From the NCBI GenBank assembly GCA_964435775.1, contig CAYTAP010000013.1, positions 1 to 45,335 of the forward strand: DNA of 45,335 nt, read 5' to 3'. This document shows positions 24,782 through 31,617 of this stretch, piece after piece. Position numbers and translations under genes: made by a program. Positions within the stretch are counted from its first letter, which is position 1. The number at the start of each line of letters is the position of its first letter. Origin of the DNA: CAYTAP01 sp964435775 (GTDB taxonomy: Bacteria > Planctomycetota > Phycisphaerae > Tepidisphaerales > Tepidisphaeraceae). The notes under the pieces are model-generated. The model did no database searches and had not been told where the DNA came from. It saw nothing but the letters and a program-made list of their open reading frames with translations.

Positions 24782-25129
24782 TCACGCCGCATCCGACGGT
24801 CCGGCATGGTATTTGAGGACGCGGACTCTTTCGAGGGTGATCAACCCATCGCCGACAACGGCATTGAGCCTCGGTAGAAATGCCTCGATCTTCTCCGGCG
24901 CATCGACAATCTCAATGAGCATCGGGAGATCTTCGCTGAGGCGAAGAATCTTGGCGGTGTGCATGTGCGAATGCGCGCCAAAGCCCATGCAGCCGCGAAA
25001 GACCGTTGCGCCGGCCAGCCCGGCGGATCGCGCTTCGAGCACGATGGCCTCGTAGGCCGGCTTCCCCTCCCAGCGGTCGCTTTCACCCACAAAGATTCTC
25101 AGCAATTGCGCATCTTCCGGAATGTTCAT
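24782..25129 (-). CDS. DUF190 family protein
   Basis: 115 residues: LLRIFVGESDRWEGKPAYEA, IVLEARSAGLAGATVFRGCM, GFGAHSHMHTAKILRLSEDL and PMLIEIVDAPEKIEAFLP are all DUF190 features. The fold is ferredoxin-like and resembles PII proteins. The start is set by GGGAGG 7 nt before the ATG at 25129; the longer frame to 25390 overlaps crcB and has no homology. DUF190 genes are commonly found next to crcB, so a role in fluoride homeostasis or ion sensing is suggested by context only. Confidence 0.88.
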   Translation of the reverse strand: MNIPEDAQLLRIFVGESDRWEGKPAYEAIVLEARSAGLAGATVFRGCMGFGAHSHMHTAKILRLSEDLPMLIEIVDAPEKIEAFLPRLNAVVGDGLITLERVRVLKYHAGPSDAA

Positions 25130-25158
25130 CGCATGGCCTCCCGATGAAAGGATCAATT

Positions 25159-25533
25159 CTACAGCCGCCCGGCTCCCAGCCCATACCCCAAAAGCACCAG
25201 CGCGATTCCGGCCACATTGTTCAGAAGGATGTTCGCTCCGGCGCGCCAGAACTGCCCGCTTTGCATGAAGGCGAAACTTTCCCAGCCATAGGATGAGAAC
25301 GTCGTCAAGCCACCCAGAAAGCCGACGAGGATCGCCACCTGATATTCCGGACGGATCAGCCATCGCTCCGCGAACATCCCCTGCAGGCACCCCATGATGA
25401 AGCAGCCCGCCAGGTTCACGGTCAACGTGCCCCAGGGGAATTGTTCGGAATAGCGCAGCAGCGCCGTGCCCGTGCCGTAGCGCGTCAACGTGCCCAATGC
25501 CCCGCCGATGGCGATGAGTAATAGCTTGAACAT
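25159..25533 (-). CDS. crcB: Fluoride ion channel CrcB/Fluc
   Basis: A 124-residue, four-helix protein with the Fluc signature GFLGGLTTFSSYGWE, an N-terminal GGALGTLTRYG motif and NLAGCFIMG. Fluc channels work as antiparallel dimers that export fluoride. The DUF190 gene lies 29 nt downstream. Upstream lies a repeat cluster instead of a recognisable fluoride riboswitch. Confidence 0.95.
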   Translation of the reverse strand: MFKLLLIAIGGALGTLTRYGTGTALLRYSEQFPWGTLTVNLAGCFIMGCLQGMFAERWLIRPEYQVAILVGFLGGLTTFSSYGWESFAFMQSGQFWRAGANILLNNVAGIALVLLGYGLGAGRL

Positions 25534-25543
25534 GTCTTTGTCC

Positions 25544-25571
25544 GTGGTCAGTTGTCAGTGGTCAGTTTGGA
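25544..25571. repeat. Heptamer array (gtggtca-type)
   Basis: gtggtca, gttgtca, gtggtca, gtttgga. The first units are complementary to the heptamers aacggac, aactgac at about 25710-25724, so the arrays flank the 30-bp inverted repeat in opposite orientations. Confidence 0.7.
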
Positions 25572-25592
25572 GTTGCGCGCATGCGATTTTCC

Positions 25593-25697
25593 CCCTCTCC
25601 CGTTGTACTCAACGGGGGAGGGTTGGGGAGGGGGTCCGCTCGAAACTCCGCGAAAACCCCCTCCCTGCCCTCCCCCGTTGAGTACAACGGGAGAGGG
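25593..25697. repeat. Perfect 30-bp inverted repeat (palindromic repeat copies C and D)
   Basis: 25593-25622 is the exact reverse complement of 25668-25697. The similarity continues inward with one indel (ttggggaggggg against cccccctccctg on the other strand). Each arm is itself a hairpin with a 4-nt loop (TACT or AGTA). Copy D and its lead-in match copy A at 7106-7144. The element lies between crcB and the sugar-binding protein gene. Confidence 0.9.
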
Positions 25698-25730
25698 ATA
25701 AGTCTTGGCAACGGACAACTGACCAATCCA

Positions 25731-26696
25731 TCAATACACCGAATCCGGAAAGTAAAACTCCTTCGCATTCTCAGGCGTCACGAGTTCCACATCAATCATC
25801 ATGTGTTTGGGCATGAACTGCCTGATGCGGTCCTGCTTCCCATCCCGCAGCGCCGACGCCGCCATGTGAACGCCCGCGGCGATCATGCTCGGCGGATAAG
25901 TGATGTCGGCCGGAACCTGCGGATCGTGATCCATGACCATCTTGATCACATCCTTCATCCCCGCCCCGCCGAAGAGCCACATCTCCTTTTGCCGCCCCGC
26001 CTCCTTGATCGCCTGCCTGGCCCCCAGGAGCATGTCATCATCCTGCGCCCAGACGGCATCAATGTGCGGAAACTGCGTCAGGAAGTTCTGCATGACGACC
26101 ATCGCCTTTTCCCGGTTCCACATTCCCGGCTGGCGTGCGGCGATCTTGATGTCGGGGTATTGCCTGAACACCTCCATCGCCGCGTTGACGCGGTCGCTGT
26201 TCACCGTCGATGGGATTCCCTCCAATACGACGATCGTCCCCTTGCCATTGAGCTTTTTGACAATGTACTCGGCGCTTTTGCGCCCGAAGGCCTTGTTGTC
26301 CCCTTCGAGGAAGATGTCGGCGACCGGCGCGAGCAGCCCGCGATCGACGTTGACGATGAAGATGCCCCGCTCGTGCGCCTTTTTCATGACCGGCGTCAAG
26401 GGCGCGCTCTCCGTGCAGAGGATGACGATCCCATCGACCCCCTTGACCATCATGTTCTCGATGTCGTTGATCTGCTTTTCCGGGCTGGCCGCCGTCGCAT
26501 AGGTCCACTGGATCTCCGGATGCAGCGCCATCGCGCGCTTCGCCCACCAGCCGATCCCCGCCGTCCACCCATGATCGGCCGCCGGAATCGACACCCCGAT
26601 CTTCATCTTCCGCGCCGGCGCATCCTGCGCCCCGCCCACGCCCGCCATCCCCACCACACAAACACACGCCAGCACCACCCAAACCCATCGCTTCAT
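25731..26696 (-). CDS. Ribose-type ABC transporter periplasmic binding protein
   Basis: 321 residues with a signal peptide (WVWVVLACVCVVGMAGVGGA, cleavage near AQDA) and the Peripla_BP_4 (RbsB) fold: IGVSIPAADHGWTAGIG, INDIENMMVKGVDGIVILC, GIFIVNVDRGLLAPVADIFL, TIVVLEGIPSTVNSDRVNAA and IDAVWAQDDDMLLGARQAI. AGGAG lies 7 nt before the ATG. The substrate is a sugar or other small polar compound and cannot be fixed from sequence. It is separated from the permease by 216 bp of repeat DNA. Confidence 0.9.
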   Translation of the reverse strand: MKRWVWVVLACVCVVGMAGVGGAQDAPARKMKIGVSIPAADHGWTAGIGWWAKRAMALHPEIQWTYATAASPEKQINDIENMMVKGVDGIVILCTESAPLTPVMKKAHERGIFIVNVDRGLLAPVADIFLEGDNKAFGRKSAEYIVKKLNGKGTIVVLEGIPSTVNSDRVNAAMEVFRQYPDIKIAARQPGMWNREKAMVVMQNFLTQFPHIDAVWAQDDDMLLGARQAIKEAGRQKEMWLFGGAGMKDVIKMVMDHDPQVPADITYPPSMIAAGVHMAASALRDGKQDRIRQFMPKHMMIDVELVTPENAKEFYFPDSVY

Positions 26697-26912
26697 GACA
26701 CGCTCCTATCTCAAAATATCACCACGGAGAACACGGAGGGCACGGAGAAATGCCAAAATACGAAGCAAGGGCGATTGATGCTGAAGCGGTGTGATTTTGT
26801 CATCCACCGCTCTCAATCATGTCACTTCTTCTTTGTCTCCGTGCTCTCCGTGACCTCCGTGGTGAGACTCCGTGCTCTCCGTGGCCTCCGTGGTGAGACT
26901 TCTTCCATGTGA
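26697..26912. repeat. Intergenic 9-mer repeat region (ccacggaga type) with inverted copies
   Basis: 26722-26749 holds ccacggaga, acacggagg, gcacggaga. The complementary series (ctccgtg units ending in ggtgaga) occurs twice in tandem at 26836-26867 and 26868-26899. The region can fold into a large stem and contains no credible gene. Confidence 0.75.
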
Positions 26913-28097
26913 CTACGTTTCCCTTCGGCCGACCCGCTGCACGAGCACCGCCGCGACGATGATCACACCTTTGACCAATCCCTGCAGATAGGGGGACACC
27001 TCCAGGAAGTTGAGCATGTTGGAGATGACGCCCAGGATCAGCACGCCGATGACCGTGCCGAAGATCGTCCCCGCGCCGCCGGTCATCCGCGTGCCGCCGA
27101 TGACGACGGCGGCGATGGCGTCGAGTTCATAAAAACTGCCGCTGCCTGAGCTGGAAATCGAGTTCATCCGCGAGCCGAGCAACAGCGCCGCGATCCCGCA
27201 CGTCAGACCGGCCAGCGTATAAACGAGCACCTTCACGCGGCGCACATTGATCGCCGAATAGACCGCCGCCCGCTCGTTGCTTCCGATGGCGATCGTGTAT
27301 CGTCCGAATCGCGTCTTATTCAGCACGACGGCCCCCACGACCGCCAGCCCCAGAAAAATAATCACGCTATAAGGGATGACCAGTTCCAGCGCCGGCGTGA
27401 TGTGAACCCAGGGAACGCTGATCCCTTTCGAGCCAATGATCGCGTATAGATTCGCGCTGGCCGAACGAAACTCCCCCCCATCGGCGACGGCCTGCGCGAT
27501 CGAGCGATAGGCCGCGAAGCCGCCGAGCGTGGCGATAAAGGGCGCAACCCGCCCCCTGGCGATGATGAGCCCATTGAGCACCCCCGCCGCCAGCCCCACG
27601 ACCAATGTCCCCCCCACCGCCAGCCAGACCCCCGTCATTTCATGCCCGGCCCATTGATGGGCAACGAACCATTCCGCCATATGATAGCGCAGCGCCGTGT
27701 ACGGCACATCGAAGCCGATCTCCCTGGCCGAATGCACATCCTCGATGATCCCCGCCGCGTTGATGGCGGTGTTCATGAGCCAGATGCCGATCCCCCCCGC
27801 CATCGCGACCATCGAGCCGACGGACAAGTCGATCCCGCCGGAAATGATGACGAACGTCATCCCCAGGGCGACGATGCCGATGAACGACTGCTGGAGAAAG
27901 ATGTTCCGCCAGTTTTCAAGCTTGAGAAAGTTGCTTGTGCCCCGCATCCAATGCTCGCACAGCGCCGTCGCCGCGATGAGAACGACCAGCGCGATCAAGG
28001 GCGCCAGCCGCTCGGCAAGACCGCGCGCCCGCATGCCCCACCGCCCGGGCGGACGCTTGGCGGCGGCGGATGATTCGGGCGCGATCAACTCGGTCAT
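26913..28097 (-). CDS. Ribose-type ABC transporter permease (RbsC family)
   Basis: 394 residues with 8-10 membrane segments and family motifs: FVIISGGIDLSVGSMVAMAG, NGLIIARGRVAPFIATLGG, GRYTIAIGSNERAAVYSAIN, GSGSFYELDAIAAVVIGGTR and GGAGTIFGTVIGVLILGVIS. The ATG at 28097 is chosen; the frame upstream to 28214 has no homology. A loop of about 70 residues between the second and third hydrophobic blocks (about residues 112-175, NTAINAAGIIEDVHSAREIG onward) is longer than usual. No ATPase gene is adjacent. Confidence 0.92.
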   Translation of the reverse strand: MTELIAPESSAAAKRPPGRWGMRARGLAERLAPLIALVVLIAATALCEHWMRGTSNFLKLENWRNIFLQQSFIGIVALGMTFVIISGGIDLSVGSMVAMAGGIGIWLMNTAINAAGIIEDVHSAREIGFDVPYTALRYHMAEWFVAHQWAGHEMTGVWLAVGGTLVVGLAAGVLNGLIIARGRVAPFIATLGGFAAYRSIAQAVADGGEFRSASANLYAIIGSKGISVPWVHITPALELVIPYSVIIFLGLAVVGAVVLNKTRFGRYTIAIGSNERAAVYSAINVRRVKVLVYTLAGLTCGIAALLLGSRMNSISSSGSGSFYELDAIAAVVIGGTRMTGGAGTIFGTVIGVLILGVISNMLNFLEVSPYLQGLVKGVIIVAAVLVQRVGRRET

Positions 28098-28181
28098 GGG
28101 CGCATCCCACGGGGAACATGGACGGACGACCGACAAGCCGCCCGCCCACAAAGGATGCCCGAAGAATGCCGGCGCTTCAAG

Positions 28182-28297
28182 GGAAAGGGGACATCCAGAA
28201 TATCCCGCGAGCAATACGCCGGGGGTGACGCATGCGAAAATGCGGCGGGTAGGCGGACGAGCCGTCGCGCGGGGATATTCTGGATGTCCCCTTTTCC
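28182..28297. repeat. Long inverted repeat, MITE-like
   Basis: 28182-28209 (ggaaaggggacatccagaat, then atcccgcg) and 28268-28297 are reverse complements with two 1-nt insertions. The 58-nt interior contains a small cgcat-gcgaaa-atgcg hairpin. It lies between the divergent permease and thrC genes. It resembles REP or MITE elements moved by IS200-like or RAYT transposases, but none is in the window. Confidence 0.7.
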
Positions 28298-28321
28298 ACC
28301 CTCTCCTGGCATCGTCCGCTT

Positions 28322-28350
28322 TTGACGCCGCCGGGCGGCTGTCTTACCCT
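28322..28350 (+). promoter_or_regulatory. Promoter of thrC, leaderless geometry
   Basis: TTGACG (28322-28327), a 17-nt spacer and TACCCT (28345-28350). The predicted start falls at about 28357, a few bases before the ATG at 28360. There is no Shine-Dalgarno sequence, so the transcript is probably leaderless. Confidence 0.5.
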
Positions 28351-28359
28351 ACTCATCGC

Positions 28360-29835
28360 ATGAACCAAGCCGCCCACCAGGAATGCATCAACTCCGACTG
28401 CCGCGCGACGTATCCGGTCGATGCGGTGCGCATCGCGTGTGACAAGTGCGGGGCGCTGCTCGACATTCGCTATGACTGGTCACGGTTGCCCGTGCCCAAG
28501 AGCCTCAGCTTTTTCGAACATCGCTGGAGCACGCGGGGGACGGGCGCGGCCGGGCGATGCGACTTTTCCGGCGTCTGGCGCTTCCGCGAGTTGCTCCCCT
28601 TCTATGGCCGCGAGGAGGAGATCGTCACGATTGGCGAGGGGCGCACCGTGTTGCAGGATGCCGACCTCCTGGCCCGGCGGATGGGCTTGAAACCGGGGGC
28701 GCTGCAGCTTCAATACGAGGGGCTGAATCCATCGGGCAGTTTCAAGGACAATGGGATGACGGCCGCGTTCACCCATGCGCGGATGGTGGGGGCGAAGAAG
28801 GTCGCGTGCGCCTCGACGGGGAACACGAGCGCGAGCCTGGCGATGTTCGCGTCGCTGGCCGAGATTCAGGGGATCGTCTTCATCGGCAGCGGGAAGATCA
28901 GCTTCGGCAAGCTCTCGCAGGCGCTGGATTACGGGGCGCTGACGCTTCAGGTGCGCGGTGATTTCGACGCCTGCCTGCGGCGGATTCGGCAGATCGCCGT
29001 CGATGTGCCGGAACTGGGCATCTATCTGATGAACAGCGTCAACCCGTTCCGCCTCGAGGGGCAGAAGTCGATCATGTATCGGATTCTGGAGGCCCGCGAC
29101 TGGCAAGCGCCGGACTGGGTCATCGTCCCCGGCGGGAACCTGGGCAACTGCTCGGCCTTCGGCAAGGCGTTCATGGAGCTCAAGGAGCTCGGCCTCATCA
29201 AGAAGATTCCGCGACTGGCCGTCATCAACGCGACGGGCGCCAACACGCTGCATCAAATCTTCACGCGCCAGGGCGTGCGCTGGAACGATGGGCGATATGA
29301 GGCGGCCGCCGTGCAAAAGCTGTACGCCGCGATGGATGAGTCGAATTATCACGCGCACACCGTCGCCAGCGCCATCGAGATCAGCCGGCCGGTCAATCTC
29401 GCCAAGGCGCTGCGGGCGCTGGAGGTGATGGATGGCGTCGTCCGGGAGGTGAGCGACGAAGAGATCCTCGAACACCGCGCGATGGTCGCGCGCTGGGGTT
29501 TCGGCTGCGAACCGGCCAGCGCGGCCAGCGTCGCCGGCTTGCGCCAATTGCTCGACGAAAAGGTGATTGCCCCGGGTGATTCGGTCGTCTGCATCCTCAC
29601 CGGCCATGAGCTCAAAGACCCCAACGCCACGGTCGAATATCACACCGGCATCGACATGAAAAGCGCCCAGGACCTCGCCCCCCACCACCCGACGCGCGGG
29701 AAACTGAGCAACAAGCCGATCCTGGTGGATGATGATCTCCACTCGATCATCGCCGCCCTCGGCGGCGACCCGGCGCTGGCCAACCGCCTGGAATCCAAGC
29801 CGACAAAATCAAACATCCCGATCACGGAGTTTTGA
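28360..29835 (+). CDS. thrC: Threonine synthase
   Basis: A 491-residue PLP enzyme converting O-phosphohomoserine to threonine. It has a Zn-ribbon-like N-terminus (C9, C14, C27, C30). The PLP lysine motif is YEGLNPSGSFKDNGM (K129), followed by CASTGNTSASLAMFA, VPGGNLGNCSAFGKAF and VINATGANTLHQIF. A long regulatory-looking C-terminal half follows, including GFGCEPASAASVAGLRQL. The frame is open well upstream (from 27697, antisense to the permease), but the ATG at 28360 starts the homology. Confidence 0.93.
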   Translation: MNQAAHQECINSDCRATYPVDAVRIACDKCGALLDIRYDWSRLPVPKSLSFFEHRWSTRGTGAAGRCDFSGVWRFRELLPFYGREEEIVTIGEGRTVLQDADLLARRMGLKPGALQLQYEGLNPSGSFKDNGMTAAFTHARMVGAKKVACASTGNTSASLAMFASLAEIQGIVFIGSGKISFGKLSQALDYGALTLQVRGDFDACLRRIRQIAVDVPELGIYLMNSVNPFRLEGQKSIMYRILEARDWQAPDWVIVPGGNLGNCSAFGKAFMELKELGLIKKIPRLAVINATGANTLHQIFTRQGVRWNDGRYEAAAVQKLYAAMDESNYHAHTVASAIEISRPVNLAKALRALEVMDGVVREVSDEEILEHRAMVARWGFGCEPASAASVAGLRQLLDEKVIAPGDSVVCILTGHELKDPNATVEYHTGIDMKSAQDLAPHHPTRGKLSNKPILVDDDLHSIIAALGGDPALANRLESKPTKSNIPITEF

Positions 29836-30145
29836 GCTGCGATTCACCTGGCCATTCATGGGAAGATTCGCCGCGGCGGGTGAGGAGCAAAGTGATTCAC
29901 GCGAAGGCGCGAAGCCGCGAAGTGAAGAAAAGAAATGAACCACGAGGGCACGAGGGACACGAAGCGGCGCTTGAAGAATGTGATGTGCCGCACTGTCGAT
30001 GCCCATCAATCAATTTATACTTGATTGCATTTATGATGAACAAACGCATCCGCCCTTCGTGGGGAAGCCCAGTTTCACTTCGCATCGCTGCCCATAAGGT
30101 CAACACTTCGCCGGCAGCTCCTGTATCATGAAGAATGGAGTTGTC
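29836..30145. other. Intergenic region with short tandem repeats and an inverted repeat
   Basis: No gene is evident. It carries 8-mers cgcgaagg, cgcgaagc, cgcgaagt (29900-29923) and 9-nt-period cacgaggg/cacgaag repeats (29941-29965). An inverted repeat CAATCAA-TTTATAC-TTGATTG lies at 30007-30027. The AT-rich stretch 30005-30040 may hold the glpD promoter. Confidence 0.6.
30007..30027. promoter_or_regulatory. Inverted repeat CAATCAA/TTGATTG upstream of glpD
   Basis: Perfect 7-bp arms around TTTATAC, about 120 bp before glpD. The same arms occur at 17534-17551. Possibly an operator. Confidence 0.35.
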
Positions 30146-31537
30146 ATGACAGTGCAGCGATCACACACGCTTCGGCAGCTAAGCGATGGGACGCTCGATC
30201 TGCTCGTCATCGGCGGGGGCATCGTCGGCGCGGGGATCGCCCGCGACGCGGCGATGCGTGGTCTGCGCACGGGACTGGTCGAACAGGATGACTTCGCCTC
30301 CGGAACCAGCAGTCGCTCCAGCCGACTCCTGCACGGCGGGCTGCGGTATCTGGCACAGGGACACATTGGCCTCGTGCGCGAAGCGAGCCGAGAGAAGCGG
30401 ATCATTCACCACATCGCCCCTCATCTGGCCGAGCCGTTGCCGTTTATCTTCCCCGCGTATCGCGGCAACCGTGATTGGCGGCTGTGGCAGCTTAAGATCG
30501 GTGTGAAGCTGTATGACGCCCTGTGCGGGTGGCATAATCTGGGGCGTTCGCAGTGGCTCACTAATGATGCGGTTCTGGAACGGCAGCCGCGTTTGAAAGC
30601 GGCGGGGCTCACGGGCGCTGTGCGCTACTTCGACGGTCTGACCAATGACGCCCGGCTCGTGCTGGACACGCTCCGCTCGGCCGCCGCGCACGGGGCGCTG
30701 CCGGCCAACCGCATCCGTTTCGTCAACGCCCGCCGCGACGCCGATCAATGGCAATGCGAAGTGATCGACGCCGCCGCCGACGCGCCGCTCCATCTCAAGG
30801 CGCGCTGGATCGTCAATGCCTCCGGACCCTGGGCAGGACGCCAACCGCACGGCGGCCTTCAATTGCGGCTGACCAAAGGCGTTCACCTCGTCATTGATCG
30901 CGCCAAGCTCCCCATGAGCGATGCGGTCGTTATGACCGAAGGCAAGCGGGTTTTATTCGCCATCCCCTGGGGCGAGCGAATCATTCTCGGCACCACGGAC
31001 ACCGACTACCACGGCGACCCGGCGGACGTTCGATGCGACGCGGCGGATATGGACTATCTGCTTCATGTCGCGAACAGATTCTTCCCCGGCGCCGCGATGG
31101 AGTTCGAGGATGTGCGCGGCGCCTGGGCTGGTCTTCGCCCGCTCGTTGAGGATCGCCACGGAAATCCATCCGATGTCTCGCGCGCACACATCATCCGCGC
31201 CAGCGAAGATCACTGGCTTGATGTAGCGGGAGGCAAACTGACCACTTATCGCCTCATCGCCGAACAAGCCGTCGATCTAATCCTGAAGCTCGACCATCGC
31301 TCGGCAGGGCCTTGTCGAACCGCCGACGAGCCGCTCATCACCACCGGCCCGACCGACGCCGTCAGCGCCGTCATCCCACCGCCACCGAGCTTTGACGCAG
31401 TGGAGCATTACTGCCGCCATGAATGGGCGATGACCGTCGAGGATGTGATGATGCGTCGGACGAGCTGGCATTATTACCTGCCCGATCCCGCCGAGGCCGC
31501 CCGACAGGTGGCACGCTGGATGGCCGGGCATCACTGA
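30146..31537 (+). CDS. glpD: FAD-dependent glycerol-3-phosphate dehydrogenase
   Basis: 463 residues of the GlpD/GlpA DAO family: FAD motif LLVIGGGIVGAGIARDAA, the hallmark DFASGTSSRSSRLLHGGLRY, GPWAGRQPHGGLQLRLTKGVH and LDVAGGKLTTYRLIAEQA. The enzyme oxidises glycerol-3-phosphate to dihydroxyacetone phosphate at the membrane, feeding electrons to quinone. GGAG lies 5 nt before the ATG at 30146; an ATG at 30128 is an in-frame alternative. The C-terminal cap is short but contains the usual HYCRHEWAMTVEDVMMRRT motif. Confidence 0.94.
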   Translation: MTVQRSHTLRQLSDGTLDLLVIGGGIVGAGIARDAAMRGLRTGLVEQDDFASGTSSRSSRLLHGGLRYLAQGHIGLVREASREKRIIHHIAPHLAEPLPFIFPAYRGNRDWRLWQLKIGVKLYDALCGWHNLGRSQWLTNDAVLERQPRLKAAGLTGAVRYFDGLTNDARLVLDTLRSAAAHGALPANRIRFVNARRDADQWQCEVIDAAADAPLHLKARWIVNASGPWAGRQPHGGLQLRLTKGVHLVIDRAKLPMSDAVVMTEGKRVLFAIPWGERIILGTTDTDYHGDPADVRCDAADMDYLLHVANRFFPGAAMEFEDVRGAWAGLRPLVEDRHGNPSDVSRAHIIRASEDHWLDVAGGKLTTYRLIAEQAVDLILKLDHRSAGPCRTADEPLITTGPTDAVSAVIPPPPSFDAVEHYCRHEWAMTVEDVMMRRTSWHYYLPDPAEAARQVARWMAGHH

Positions 31538-31617
31538 TTTTCCACACGAAACGCACTCAGCGGCCTGGTGTTCAATCGCGGCACAAAAATAGTCCGGTTG
31601 ATTGCATCACCAGCCTA

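Noticed and set aside
25534..25730. Fluoride riboswitch before crcB
   Set aside because: No aptamer-like sequence could be recognised; the region is made of heptamers and the 30-bp inverted repeat.
25581..26912. 443-codon + strand reading frame
   Set aside because: Antisense to the ribose-type binding protein and running into repeats; low-complexity H-, R- and D-rich translation.
28480..29742. 420-codon - strand reading frame
   Set aside because: Fully antisense to threonine synthase.
29832..30131. 99-codon + strand frame before glpD
   Set aside because: It runs through tandem repeats and has no start signal or family resemblance.
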